DNA from: Streptomyces dioscori
GTDB lineage: Bacteria; Actinomycetota; Actinomycetes; Streptomycetales; Streptomycetaceae
Direction: 5' to 3'
Assembly: GCF_003024195.1 (NCBI RefSeq)
Contig: NZ_KZ679049.1
Location: forward strand, 105,711 to 169,710
DNA length: 64,000 bases
Position 1 is the stretch's first letter. Each line of letters begins with the position of its first letter. The position numbers were made by a program, and so were the translations under genes. Shown in pieces: positions 26,920 to 36,179 of the stretch. The notes under the pieces are model-generated. The model was not told where the DNA came from. It did no database searches and saw only the letters and a program-made list of their open reading frames with translations.

Positions 26920-28011
26920 CTATACGCCCACTTCGCCGTACGCGGCGAGGAGCACCGCCGGGTCCGGGCCCTCCAGGACGGTCGGCTTGGCCAGTCCGTC
27001 TAGGACGATGAAGCGCAGGAGGTCGCCGCGGGACTTCTTGTCGACCTTCATGTTCTCCAGGAGCTTGGGCCACTGGTCGTAGCGGTAGGTCAGCGGCAGC
27101 CCGACGGACTCCAGGATCGTGCGGTGCCGGTCCGCGGTCGCGTCGTCGAGGCGGCCCGCGAGACGGCCCAGTTCGGCGGCGAAGTGCATACCGACCGAGA
27201 CCGCGGCGCCGTGCCGCCACTCGTAGCGCTCGTTCTTCTCGATGGCGTGGGCGAGGGTGTGCCCGTAGTTGAGGATCTCCCGCAGCCCGGACTCCCTGAG
27301 GTCGGAGGAGACGACCTCGGCCTTGACCCTGATGGAGCGCTCGATGAGTTCGGCGGTGTGCGGTCCGGCGGGCGTACGGGCGCCCTGCGGGTCGGCCTCG
27401 ATGAGGGTGAGGATCTCCGGGTCGGCGATGAAGCCGGCCTTGATGATCTCGGCGAGCCCGGACACGAAGTCGTGGACCGGCAGCGATTCGAGCGCGGCGA
27501 GGTCGCACAGCACGCCGACGGGCGGGTAGAAGGCGCCGACGAGGTTCTTGCCCTCGGCGGTGTTGATGCCGGTCTTGCCGCCGACCGCCGCGTCCACCAT
27601 GGCCAGCACGGTGGTGGGGATGGCGATCCAGCGCACTCCGCGCAGCCAGGTCGCCGCGACGAAGCCCGCCAGGTCGGTGGTGGACCCGCCGCCGACGCCG
27701 ATGATCACGTCGGTGCGGGTGAAGCCGGACTGTCCGAGCGCCTTCCAGCAGTACGCGGCGACCTCGGCGGTCTTGGCCTCCTCCGCGTTGGGCACCTGGA
27801 TGGCGACGGCCTCGAAGCCCTGCTCGGCGAGGTCCGCGCGAAGGGCCTCACCGGTCTCGGCGAGCGCCTCGGGGTGGATGACCGCGACCCGCTTGGCCCT
27901 CTCCCCCACCAACTGCCCCAGCTCACCGAGGAGTTGGCGGCCTACCAGGACCTCGTACGGCTCGCTGCCCGCCGTACCGCCGACGTGGATCCGCGTCACT
28001 GCCTCGTTCAT
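26920..28011 (-). CDS. aroB: 3-Dehydroquinate synthase
   Basis: A 363-residue NAD- and metal-dependent enzyme turning DAHP into 3-dehydroquinate, step two of the shikimate path. NAD-binding GGGSTTDLAGFVAATWLRG, catalytic GGKTGIN, and the metal-binding EIIKAG and NYGHTLAHAIE regions are present. ATG at 28009-28011 overlaps aroK by 4 nt (ATGA). An extension to 28140 only reads aroK out of frame. It is the third gene of aroC-aroK-aroB; no dehydroquinase gene is in the window. Confidence 0.97.
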   Translation of the reverse strand: MNEAVTRIHVGGTAGSEPYEVLVGRQLLGELGQLVGERAKRVAVIHPEALAETGEALRADLAEQGFEAVAIQVPNAEEAKTAEVAAYCWKALGQSGFTRTDVIIGVGGGSTTDLAGFVAATWLRGVRWIAIPTTVLAMVDAAVGGKTGINTAEGKNLVGAFYPPVGVLCDLAALESLPVHDFVSGLAEIIKAGFIADPEILTLIEADPQGARTPAGPHTAELIERSIRVKAEVVSSDLRESGLREILNYGHTLAHAIEKNERYEWRHGAAVSVGMHFAAELGRLAGRLDDATADRHRTILESVGLPLTYRYDQWPKLLENMKVDKKSRGDLLRFIVLDGLAKPTVLEGPDPAVLLAAYGEVGV

Positions 28012-28523
28012 GCTTCCTTCAACTCCAGTGCGTCGAGGACCGCTCGGGTGACCTCTTCGGGGGTACGGCCGTCGGTGGCCACCACGGCGCTCGCGACCCC
28101 CGCGTACAACGGGCGTCGGGCGTCCATGAGTTCGCGCCACTGCCGGCGCGGGTTGACCGCGAGCAGCGGCCTGGCCGCGTTCAGGCCGGTGCGCTGCACG
28201 GCCTCCTCGACGTCCATGGAGAGGTACACGACGGGCTGTCCGGCGAGCAGCGCCCGGGTGTCCTCGTCGAGGATGGAGCCGCCACCGAGGGCCAGTACGC
28301 CCTCGTGTCCGGCGAGCGCCCGCCGCACGGCCTGCTTCTCCAGGGCGCGGAAGGCCGCTTCGCCCTCCTCCACGAAGATGTCCGCGATGGTGCGGCCCTG
28401 CTCGGCCACGATGTCCTCGTCGGTGTCCCGGAAGTGGCAGCCGAGCCGCTGTGCGAGCATCGCTCCGACCGTGGACTTGCCGACGCCCATGGGGCCGACC
28501 AGCACGATCCTGGGACCGGTCAC
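28008..28523 (-). CDS. aroK: Shikimate kinase
   Basis: A 171-residue P-loop kinase that phosphorylates shikimate at the 3-OH. Walker A is GPMGVGKST near residues 10-18; DTDEDI, FRALEKQAV and ALGGGS are the shikimate-binding elements; the lid Arg lies in TGLNAARPLL. Starts GTG at 28521-28523, overlapping aroC by 4 nt (GTGA), and ends overlapping aroB. Confidence 0.96.
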   Translation of the reverse strand: MTGPRIVLVGPMGVGKSTVGAMLAQRLGCHFRDTDEDIVAEQGRTIADIFVEEGEAAFRALEKQAVRRALAGHEGVLALGGGSILDEDTRALLAGQPVVYLSMDVEEAVQRTGLNAARPLLAVNPRRQWRELMDARRPLYAGVASAVVATDGRTPEEVTRAVLDALELKEA

Positions 28524-29704
28524 CGCACGACCAGGTTCTTCAGGTACGACTGCACGTTGCGCCGGGTCTCCGGCACGCTGTCGCCGCCGAACTTCTCCGC
28601 CACCGCGTCCGCGAGAACCAGTGCGACCATCGCCTCGGCGACGATCCCGGCCGCGGGCACCGCGCACACGTCCGAGCGCTGGTGGTGCGCCTTGGTGGCC
28701 TCGCCGGTCGCCACGTCGATGGTCGCCAGGGCCCGCGGCACCGTGGCGATGGGCTTCATCGCCGCCCGTACGCGCAGCAGTTCGCCCGTGGTCAGCCCGC
28801 CCTCGGTGCCGCCGGAGCGGCCCGAGGTGCGCCGGATGCCCTCGTCGGTCTGGACGATCTCGTCGTGCGCCTTGGAGCCGGGTACGCGCGCGAGGTCGAA
28901 GCCGTCCCCGACCTCCACGCCCTTGATCGCCTGGATGCCCATCAGCGCCGCCGCAAGACGGGCGTCGAGGCGCCGGTCCCAGTGCACGTGCGAACCGAGG
29001 CCCACCGGCACCCCGTACGCCAGCACCTCGACGACGCCGCCGAGCGTGTCGCCGTCCTTGTGGGCCTGGTCGATCTCCGCGACCATCGCCTTCGACGCGT
29101 CCGCGTCCAGGCAGCGCACCGGGTCCGCGTCCAGCTTCTCTACGTCGTTGGGGGTCGGGTAGACGCCGTAGGGGGCCTTCGCCGCCGCCAGCTCCACCAC
29201 GTGCGAGACGACCTCGATGCCGGCCGTCTCCTTCAGGTACGAGCGCGCCACCGCGCCCAGCGCCACCCGCGCCGCGGTCTCCCGCGCCGAGGCCCGCTCC
29301 AGGATCGGCCGTGCCTCGTCGAAGCCGTACTTCTGCATCCCGGCGAGGTCGGCGTGGCCGGGCCTCGGCCGGGTCAGCGGGGCGTTGCGGGCCAGCTCGG
29401 CGAGGATCTGCGGGTCGACCGGGTCGGCCGCCATGACCTGTTCCCACTTGGGCCACTCGGTGTTGCCGACCATCACCGCGACCGGCGAGCCGAGGGTCAG
29501 TCCGTGCCGGACACCGCCCAGGAAGGTGACCTCGTCGCGCTCGAACTTCATCCGCGCGCCGCGCCCATAACCCAGGCGCCGCCGGGCCAGGTGGTCCGCC
29601 ACCATCTCCGTGGTGATCGGCACGCCGGCGGGAAGACCCTCCAGCGTCGCCACAAGTGCCGGACCGTGGGACTCCCCGGCGGTCAGCCAGCGCAACCTGC
29701 TCAA
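28520..29704 (-). CDS. aroC: Chorismate synthase
   Basis: A 394-residue FMN-dependent lyase that converts EPSP to chorismate. LRWLTAGESHGPALVATLEG begins the protein. RRRLGYGRGARMKFERDEV and RASARETAARVALG are the FMN-site signatures; the late RSGGTEGGLTTGE is the third. No flavin reductase is nearby. The ATG at 29702-29704 leads directly into the conserved start. The 205-nt gap before it may hold a promoter, but I see no strong match. Confidence 0.97.
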   Translation of the reverse strand: MSRLRWLTAGESHGPALVATLEGLPAGVPITTEMVADHLARRRLGYGRGARMKFERDEVTFLGGVRHGLTLGSPVAVMVGNTEWPKWEQVMAADPVDPQILAELARNAPLTRPRPGHADLAGMQKYGFDEARPILERASARETAARVALGAVARSYLKETAGIEVVSHVVELAAAKAPYGVYPTPNDVEKLDADPVRCLDADASKAMVAEIDQAHKDGDTLGGVVEVLAYGVPVGLGSHVHWDRRLDARLAAALMGIQAIKGVEVGDGFDLARVPGSKAHDEIVQTDEGIRRTSGRSGGTEGGLTTGELLRVRAAMKPIATVPRALATIDVATGEATKAHHQRSDVCAVPAAGIVAEAMVALVLADAVAEKFGGDSVPETRRNVQSYLKNLVVR

Positions 29705-29909
29705 CGGTGCTCCTCATGCTCGCGCCCTGGTGCGGTGTCCTGTTCCTACGGACACGCTGCTGCGTACACGCGTCCTCGCGTACGGCGACGGCGCGACCGG
29801 GTGCGCGGCCCGGGCCCGCCGTCTCCGATCCTCCCACGTCCGCGCCCTGCGCCCGGCCCCAGGTCCATCTGGCGGACGCGCCCCGCTCACGCCGTGGTGG
29901 CGGTACGAG

Positions 29910-30179
29910 TCACGCCGCGGGGTCGTCCTGCCGGGGCAGCGGGGCGTACGAGCCCAGGTGGTCCGCGCCGCGGCCCTGTGCGTACCGTGCCGACTCGGGG
30001 ATGGGCCGCCCCGTGCGGACCGCCCGGTGGTAGACGAACTTGCGCCTCGTCCGGAGCGCCCAGGGTGTCAGGACGGCGAGCACGAAGAGCCCCAGCGCGG
30101 TGCCCTGTGCCCAGTCCGGCAGGAAGCCCACCACGGACTGGAATATCTCCGACTTCCAGGACGCCTCTGTCACGTACAT
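29910..30179 (-). CDS. Small membrane protein between aroE and aroC
   Basis: An 89-residue protein that I cannot place in a named family. One clear transmembrane helix (GTALGLFVLAVLTPWAL near 26-42) is followed by a basic stretch (RTRRKFVYHRAVRTGR) and a soluble tail; the positive side suggests a cytoplasmic C-terminus. ATG at 30177-30179 has GGGGGA about 8 nt upstream. It sits in the same transcriptional direction as aroE (63 nt) and aroC (205 nt). Coding is supported by the RBS, the frame and its position, but the function is unknown. Confidence 0.65.
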   Translation of the reverse strand: MYVTEASWKSEIFQSVVGFLPDWAQGTALGLFVLAVLTPWALRTRRKFVYHRAVRTGRPIPESARYAQGRGADHLGSYAPLPRQDDPAA

Positions 30180-30242
30180 GGATCTGTCCCCCGATGTTCA
30201 GATACGCCCGACCCCGCCCCCCGCGGAATCGAAAGCCGGATC

Positions 30243-31106
30243 CTATCGGCCGTCCTGGCGGGCCGCGAGCGACTTCTCCCCCGCCGTCCGCATGGCGTCG
30301 ACCGGGGCGGGAGCCAGGCCCGTCATCTGCTCGACTTGCAGCACCGCCTGGTGTACAAGCAGGTCGAGCCCGCTGACGACGGCGCCTCCGTAGGCGGACC
30401 AGCGGGCCGCCAGGTCGGTCGGCCAGGGGTCGTACAGGACGTCGAAGAGGGTGGCGGGCCGTTCGGGGACGGACGGGGCGAGGGCGTCGGTGGTGCCCGC
30501 CGGGGTGGTGGCGATCACCAGGGGCGCGCGCAGCGCCTGTCCGGCGTCCGACCAGTCCGCGGTACGCACCTCGATGTCGAGCCGTTCGCCCCACTGCCGC
30601 ATCTCGGCGGCGCGCGCCTCGCTGCGGACGTACGCGACGACCTCGCCCGTGCAGACACGGGCGAGCGCGGCCAGCGCGGAGGAGGCGGTGGCGCCCGCGC
30701 CGAGGATCGCCGCGGATTCCACTTGTTCGATGCCACGCTCGCGCAGGGCGGCGACGATCCCGGGGATGTCGGTGTTGTCGCCGACGCGGCGGCCGTCCTC
30801 GGTGCACACCACCGTGTTCACGGCCTCGACGGAGGCCGCGGTCTCACTGACCTCGTCGAGCAGCGGAATGACCGCCCGCTTGAGCGGCATGGTCAGCGAG
30901 AGTCCGGCCCATTCGGGACCGAGTTTCCCGATGAATGCGGGCAGCGCCGCCTCGTCGATCTCAAAACGGTCGTACGACCAGTCGTGCAGACCCAGTTCCC
31001 CGTACGCGGCGCGATGCAGCACCGGGGAAAGGGAATGGCCGATCGGGGAACCGAGAACGGCGGCTCGGCACCGCCGGTCCCCGTCAGTCCTTGTTGCGCC
31101 GCTCAT
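30243..31106 (-). CDS. aroE: Shikimate dehydrogenase
   Basis: A 287-residue NADP-dependent enzyme reducing 3-dehydroshikimate to shikimate. Substrate residues lie in SPIGHSLSPVLH (20-31), Lys76 in LTMPLK, and Asn111/Asp113 in GDNTD; GAGATASSAL is the dinucleotide loop. I chose ATG at 31104-31106, which overlaps the end of mltG by 23 nt. The RBS there is weak, so translation may depend on mltG. A start at 31196 would lie deep inside mltG and is less likely. Confidence 0.93.
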   Translation of the reverse strand: MSGATRTDGDRRCRAAVLGSPIGHSLSPVLHRAAYGELGLHDWSYDRFEIDEAALPAFIGKLGPEWAGLSLTMPLKRAVIPLLDEVSETAASVEAVNTVVCTEDGRRVGDNTDIPGIVAALRERGIEQVESAAILGAGATASSALAALARVCTGEVVAYVRSEARAAEMRQWGERLDIEVRTADWSDAGQALRAPLVIATTPAGTTDALAPSVPERPATLFDVLYDPWPTDLAARWSAYGGAVVSGLDLLVHQAVLQVEQMTGLAPAPVDAMRTAGEKSLAARQDGR

Positions 31107-32907
31107 TGAATTTCTGAACCAACTTCTCGTGCTCGGCCAGGGTCTTGGTGAAGTCCGTCTTCTTGCCGTCGATGGAGATGAAGAACATCCACGCACCGCC
31201 GTCGGGCTTCAGCGCCGCCCGCAGCGCCTCGTCGCCGGGATTCCCGATCGGTCCGGGCGGAAGACCCTTGTAGAAGTACGTGTTGTACGGGTCGTCGAAG
31301 TTGCGGATCTCGGCGACCGAGATATCGATCTTGCTCTGACCCTTGAGGTAGTTGTACGTCGAGTCGAATTCGAGCTTCTGGTTGGTGACGTCGTTCGTCG
31401 GCTTCAGCCGGTTGTAGACGACGGACGCCATCTTCTTGAAGTCGTCGTGCGTGATGCCCTCGGCCTGGACGAGGCTGGCGACCGTGACGACCTGCAGCGG
31501 GTCCTCAAGGCCGAGGTCCTTGGCCTTCGCCTCCAGGTCGTACTTGGCGTACTCCTTGTTGGCCTGCGCGACCATGTCCTTCAGGACGGTCTCGGGCTTC
31601 ATGTTCTTGTCGGCGGGATAGGTCGCCGGATAGAGGAATCCTTCCAGCGGATCCTTGATGTCGCTGTCGTCGTTCGCCCAGTCCGGCAGCCCGAGGCTCC
31701 TGTACTTCTTCTTGGCGACGTCCGCGGTGGTGCCCTTGGAGAGATCGAGCTGTTTGTCGATCGCTTCGTACACCGTGACGTTGCGCTGCCCCTCCCTGAC
31801 GACCAGATTGTTCTGGCTCTTGGGATCGAGCATCAGCGCGACAGCGCTTTCCGCGGACATCTGCTTCTTCAGCAGATAGGAACCCGCCTGGATCTTGTCG
31901 CCGTTCTCGTTCTGCGCCTGGGCCGCCACGAAGGCGTCCACGCTCTTGACGACGCCGGCCGCCTTCAGTTTCTGGCCGATCACCGATCCGAAGGCGCCCT
32001 TGGGAATGACGACCGTCACCTGGCCGCCGGTTCCTTCGCCCGCGTAGTCGGGGGCCGAACCGAAACGGCTCTGATAGAACTGGTAGCCGAAATAGGTGAC
32101 GCCACCGCCCACCGAGAGAAGGACGAGGGAGACCACGAGGCAGGCGCAGCCGTTCTTGCTCTTCTTCTCGCCTTTGCCCTTGCTTCCCTTACCGCCTTTG
32201 CCGCCCTTACCGCCTTTGCCACGGCGGCGGTTCTGCGGGTCGTCGTCGGTGTCGTCCTCGTCGTCGTCCTCACCCGAGAAGAACGCGTGTTCGCCCTGGT
32301 CCGGTCCCGGGTCCCAGTCGGTGCGCTGCGATTCCGGTTCCGCTTCGGGTTCCGGTTCGGCGCGGCGACGGCTCGGTGGCTCCGGCGGGGGGTAGGCGTC
32401 CGGGGTCCCGTAGTAGTCGGGCTGCCCGCCGTTGTACGCCACGGCCTGGCCGCCGTAGAGATCGTTCGGGTCACCGCCGTACGGGGCTTGTTGCTGCTGC
32501 TGGTACTGCTGGCCCGCGTCCCAGCCGCCGCCGTTGTACGGCTGGCCGTTCTGGTCGTACTGCTGACCGTTCTGGTCGTACTGTCCGCCACCCTGATGGG
32601 GGTAGCCCTGCCCACCCTGGTCGTTGTACTGCTGCGGAGAATGACCGCCGTACTGCTGCTGCCCCTGGACGTAGTGCTGCTGCTGTCCCTGGGCGTACTG
32701 CTGCTGCCCCTGGTCGTAGTCGGCCTGCTGGCTCGTGCCCCAGTCGCCGTACTGCGGCTGCTGCGGCTGCTCCGGATAGTGCTGCGGCTGGCCGCCGTAG
32801 GGGGACTGGGCCGCGTGGGCCTCCTGTCCTCCCCATCCGCCGTCCCCGTACAACGGGTCCTCGGGATGCCACGGTTCGGAGCCTGGGCCCCGGCCATACT
32901 CAGTCAT
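31084..32907 (-). CDS. mltG: Endolytic murein transglycosylase MltG with a long Gln/Tyr/Gly-rich tail
   Basis: A 607-residue protein. Residues 1-175 are a repetitive Q/Y/G/P-rich cytoplasmic tail, then an acidic run (DDDEDDTDDD, ~214-223) and a KGGKGG-type basic run. One transmembrane helix (254-274) places the rest outside the membrane. The MltG/YceG domain follows, with catalytic Glu483 in ASLVQAEG and YFYKGLPPGPIGNPG at 544-558. It cuts nascent glycan strands and sets their length. The tail is far longer than in E. coli MltG and may mediate protein contacts. ATG at 32907 gives MTEYGRGPGSEPW. It sits between ruvX and aroE. Confidence 0.93.
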   Translation of the reverse strand: MTEYGRGPGSEPWHPEDPLYGDGGWGGQEAHAAQSPYGGQPQHYPEQPQQPQYGDWGTSQQADYDQGQQQYAQGQQQHYVQGQQQYGGHSPQQYNDQGGQGYPHQGGGQYDQNGQQYDQNGQPYNGGGWDAGQQYQQQQQAPYGGDPNDLYGGQAVAYNGGQPDYYGTPDAYPPPEPPSRRRAEPEPEAEPESQRTDWDPGPDQGEHAFFSGEDDDEDDTDDDPQNRRRGKGGKGGKGGKGSKGKGEKKSKNGCACLVVSLVLLSVGGGVTYFGYQFYQSRFGSAPDYAGEGTGGQVTVVIPKGAFGSVIGQKLKAAGVVKSVDAFVAAQAQNENGDKIQAGSYLLKKQMSAESAVALMLDPKSQNNLVVREGQRNVTVYEAIDKQLDLSKGTTADVAKKKYRSLGLPDWANDDSDIKDPLEGFLYPATYPADKNMKPETVLKDMVAQANKEYAKYDLEAKAKDLGLEDPLQVVTVASLVQAEGITHDDFKKMASVVYNRLKPTNDVTNQKLEFDSTYNYLKGQSKIDISVAEIRNFDDPYNTYFYKGLPPGPIGNPGDEALRAALKPDGGAWMFFISIDGKKTDFTKTLAEHEKLVQKFNERRNKD

Positions 32908-33024
32908 CGATCCCCTAGAGCCGCGAGGCGGTGGTCGCGCGGTGGCTGGGCTTCCGTCGCCTCTTCTCCTGTGCGGAAGCTATTCGAACACCACCGCATC
33001 GCGCGGAACGTTACCGTACCGCGA

Positions 33025-33510
33025 TCAGATGACCACTTCGACGCCCTCGCCCGGAGATGTACCTGACACCCGTTCGGACTCCAGCGCCTGTTGGAGAATG
33101 ATCACGGCTGCGACCTGGTCGATGACCGATCTGCCCTTCTTGGACTTCACGCCCGAGGCGCGCAGTCCCTGACTGGCCGTCACTGTGGTCATCCTCTCGT
33201 CCACGAGGCGCACCGACACGGGTGCGATCGCGCGTGCGAGTTCTTGTGCGAACGCGCGGACCTTGACCGCGGCCGGGCCCTCGCCCCCCTTGAGGGAGCG
33301 AGGGAGCCCCACGACGACCTCGATCGGCTCGTACTCCTCGACGAGTTGCCGCAGCCGCCGGTGGGCGGCCGGGACGTCACGTCCCGGCACGGTCTCCACC
33401 GGCGTGGCGAGAATCCCGTCGGGGTCGCAGGAGGCGACCCCGATCCGGGCGTCCCCGACATCGATGGCGAGCCGCCGGCCGCGGCGCATGACCCGCTCGC
33501 CGTCGCTCAC
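33025..33510 (-). CDS. ruvX: RuvX/YqgF, pre-16S rRNA nuclease family
   Basis: A 161-residue RNase H-fold protein, RRLAIDVGDARIGVASCDPD, with the conserved first Asp; VGLPRSLKG and VRLVDERMTT carry the other acidic and basic residues. The family is linked to 16S rRNA 5'-end maturation and was formerly called a Holliday resolvase. GTG at 33508-33510 overlaps the alaS stop by 4 nt. An internal ATG (MRRGRR) is an alternative start. alaS-ruvX-mltG-aroE is a common actinobacterial order. Confidence 0.93.
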   Translation of the reverse strand: MSDGERVMRRGRRLAIDVGDARIGVASCDPDGILATPVETVPGRDVPAAHRRLRQLVEEYEPIEVVVGLPRSLKGGEGPAAVKVRAFAQELARAIAPVSVRLVDERMTTVTASQGLRASGVKSKKGRSVIDQVAAVIILQQALESERVSGTSPGEGVEVVI

Positions 33511-36179
33511 TTGGCGGTCTCGGCCACAAGCCGCTCGACGGCGTCGGCGGCCTCACCGATGGCGGCCGGGTTCTGACCGCCGCCCTGGGCCACGTCGGGC
33601 TTGCCGCCACCGCCGCCACCGAGGGTCTTGGCGGCCGTACGGACCAGTTCACCGGCCTTGAGACCGCGCTCACGGGCGGCCTCGTTGGTGGCGATGACGG
33701 TGAGCGGTTTGCCGTTGACAGTGGTGAACAGGGCGACCACGACGGCCCGTCCGCCCTGGATACGGCCGCGTACGTCGAGGACCAGCTTGCGCAGGTCGTC
33801 GGCGCCCGTGCCGTCCGGGACCTGCCCGGTGACCAGGGCGATGCCCTGCACGTCCTTGGCGGAGCCGGCGAGACCGGCGGCGGCCTGGAGGACCTTCTCC
33901 GCGCGGAACTTCTCGATCTCCTTCTCGGCGTCCTTCAGCTTGCCGAGCATGGCGGAGACCTTCTCCGGGAGCTCCTCCGGACGGCCCTTGATCAGCTCCT
34001 GGAGCTGGGCGACGACCGTGTGCTCGCGGGCGAGGAAGTTGTAGGCGTCGACACCCACCAGGGCCTCGATACGGCGTACGCCCGAACCGATCGACGACTC
34101 GCCGAGCAGCTTGACCAGGCCGAGCTGGGCGGTGTTGTGCACGTGAGTGCCGCCGCACAGCTCCTTGGAGAAGTCGCCGATGGTCACCACGCGCACACGC
34201 TCGCCGTACTTCTCGCCGAACTCGGCGATGGCGCCCTGCTTCTTGGCCTCGTCGATGCTGAGGATCTCGGCGTGCACGTCGAGGTCGCGGGTGAGCACCT
34301 CGTTGATCTTCTGCTCGACGTCCGTCATCACGGCCGTGGGCACGGCGGACGGGGAGCCGAAGTCGAAGCGGAAGCGGCCGGGCTGGTTCTCGGAACCGGC
34401 CTGGGCGGCCGTCGGGCCGAGGGCGTCACGCAGGGCCTGGTGGGTCAGGTGGGTGGCCGAGTGGGCGCGGGCGATGGCCGTGCGGCGGCGCACGTCGATG
34501 ACGGCCTGCGCCTTGGCGCCGACGGTCACCTCGCCGACCTGGACGACGCCCTTGTGGACGTACACCCCGGGGACCGGCTTCTGGCAGTCGCGGACCTCGA
34601 TCACGGCACCGGTGTCGATCCTGATGCGGCCGGTGTCACCGATCTGGCCGCCGCCCTCGGCGTAGAACGGGGTCCGGTCGAGGACGATCTCGACCTCGTC
34701 ACCCTCGGTGGCGGCGGGCGAGGAGGCGCCGTCGACGAGGATGCCGACGACCGTGGACTCGCCCTCGGTGCTGGTGTAGCCGATGAAGTCGGTCTCACCG
34801 GCGGCGTCGGCGATCTCGCGGTAGGCGCCCATGTCGGCGTGCCCGGTCTTCTTGGCCTTGGCGTCGGCCTTGGCGCGCTCCCGCTGCTCCTTCATCAGGC
34901 GCCGGAAGCCGTCCTCGTCCACGGACAGGCCCTGTTCGGAGGCCATCTCCAGGGTGAGGTCGATCGGGAAGCCCCAGGTGTCGTGGAGCAGGAAGGCCTT
35001 GTCTCCGGAGAGGACCGTGCCGCCGGAGGCCTTGGTCTCCGTGACGGCGGTGTCGAGGATGTTGGTGCCGCCCTTCAGCGCCTTGAGGAAGGCGGCCTCC
35101 TCGGCGAGGGCGACGGTCTCGATGCGCTTGCGGTCGGAGACCAGCTCCGGGTACTGCCGGCCCATCATGTCGATGACGACGTCGACGAGGTCCTGGACGA
35201 CCGGGCCGGTGGCGCCGAGCAGCCGCATGTTGCGGATGGCGCGGCGCATGATGCGGCGCAGCACGTAGCCGCGGCCCTCGTTGCCCGGGGAGACGCCGTC
35301 GCCGATGAGCATCACGGACGTCCGCATGTGGTCGGTGACCACACGCAGGGAGACGTCGGAGCCGTGGGCGGCGCCGTACTCGACACCGGTCAGTTCGGTG
35401 GCCTTCCTGATGACGGCCATCGAGGTGTCGATCTCGTACAGGTTCTGCACGCCCTGCAGGATCATGGCGAGGCGTTCGAGGCCGAGACCGGTGTCGATGT
35501 TCTGGCTCGGCAGGTCGCCGAGGATCTCGAAGTCCTCCTTCGAGGTGCCCTCGCCGCGCTCGTACTGCATGAAGACGAGGTTCCAGATCTCCACGTACCG
35601 CTCGTCGTTGACGGCGGGGCCGCCCTCGGCGCCGAACTCGGGGCCGCGGTCGTAGTTGATCTCGGAACACGGGCCGCAGGGGCCCGGGACGCCCATGGAC
35701 CAGTAGTTGTCCTTCTTGCCCAGGCGCTGGATGCGCTCCTTGGGGACGCCGACGACCTCGTGCCAGATGCGCTCGGCCTCGTCGTCCTCCAGGTACACGG
35801 TGATCCAGAGCTTCTCCGGCTCCAGGCCGTAACCACCCTTGTCCTGGGGGCTGGTCAGCAGCTCCCAGGCGTACTTGATGGCGCCTTCCTTGAAGTAGTC
35901 GCCGAAGGAGAAGTTGCCGCACATCTGGAAGAACGTGCCGTGCCGGGTGGTCTTGCCGACCTCTTCGATGTCCGGCGTACGGACGCACTTCTGGACGCTG
36001 GTGGCGCGGGCGAAGGGGGGCTTGACCTCACCGAGGAAGTACGGCTTGAAGGGGACCATGCCGGCCGGGACCAGGAGCAGAGTCGGGTCGTCCGCGATGA
36101 GCGACGCCGAAGGGACGACGGTGTGCCCGCGCTCCTCGAAGAAGCTCAACCAGCGGCGACGAATCTCGGCCGACTCCAT
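33507..36179 (-). CDS. alaS: Alanyl-tRNA synthetase
   Basis: An 890-residue class II synthetase that charges tRNA-Ala. The catalytic core (1-~460) contains RRRWLSFFEERGHTVVPSAS and RPTPDIEE-like class II elements. The editing domain carries the zinc/editing motifs HSATHLTHQAL and CGGTHVHNT, which clear Ser- and Gly-tRNA-Ala. The C-Ala domain includes the Gly-rich GGGGGGKPDVAQGGG. The ATG at 36177-36179 shares one base with the upstream stop (TGATG). Length and domain order are normal. Confidence 0.97.
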   Translation of the reverse strand: MESAEIRRRWLSFFEERGHTVVPSASLIADDPTLLLVPAGMVPFKPYFLGEVKPPFARATSVQKCVRTPDIEEVGKTTRHGTFFQMCGNFSFGDYFKEGAIKYAWELLTSPQDKGGYGLEPEKLWITVYLEDDEAERIWHEVVGVPKERIQRLGKKDNYWSMGVPGPCGPCSEINYDRGPEFGAEGGPAVNDERYVEIWNLVFMQYERGEGTSKEDFEILGDLPSQNIDTGLGLERLAMILQGVQNLYEIDTSMAVIRKATELTGVEYGAAHGSDVSLRVVTDHMRTSVMLIGDGVSPGNEGRGYVLRRIMRRAIRNMRLLGATGPVVQDLVDVVIDMMGRQYPELVSDRKRIETVALAEEAAFLKALKGGTNILDTAVTETKASGGTVLSGDKAFLLHDTWGFPIDLTLEMASEQGLSVDEDGFRRLMKEQRERAKADAKAKKTGHADMGAYREIADAAGETDFIGYTSTEGESTVVGILVDGASSPAATEGDEVEIVLDRTPFYAEGGGQIGDTGRIRIDTGAVIEVRDCQKPVPGVYVHKGVVQVGEVTVGAKAQAVIDVRRRTAIARAHSATHLTHQALRDALGPTAAQAGSENQPGRFRFDFGSPSAVPTAVMTDVEQKINEVLTRDLDVHAEILSIDEAKKQGAIAEFGEKYGERVRVVTIGDFSKELCGGTHVHNTAQLGLVKLLGESSIGSGVRRIEALVGVDAYNFLAREHTVVAQLQELIKGRPEELPEKVSAMLGKLKDAEKEIEKFRAEKVLQAAAGLAGSAKDVQGIALVTGQVPDGTGADDLRKLVLDVRGRIQGGRAVVVALFTTVNGKPLTVIATNEAARERGLKAGELVRTAAKTLGGGGGGKPDVAQGGGQNPAAIGEAADAVERLVAETAK

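Noticed and set aside
33025..33510. RuvX as a true Holliday resolvase
   Set aside because: Current evidence for the family favours pre-16S rRNA processing; ruvC itself is at 59735-60280.
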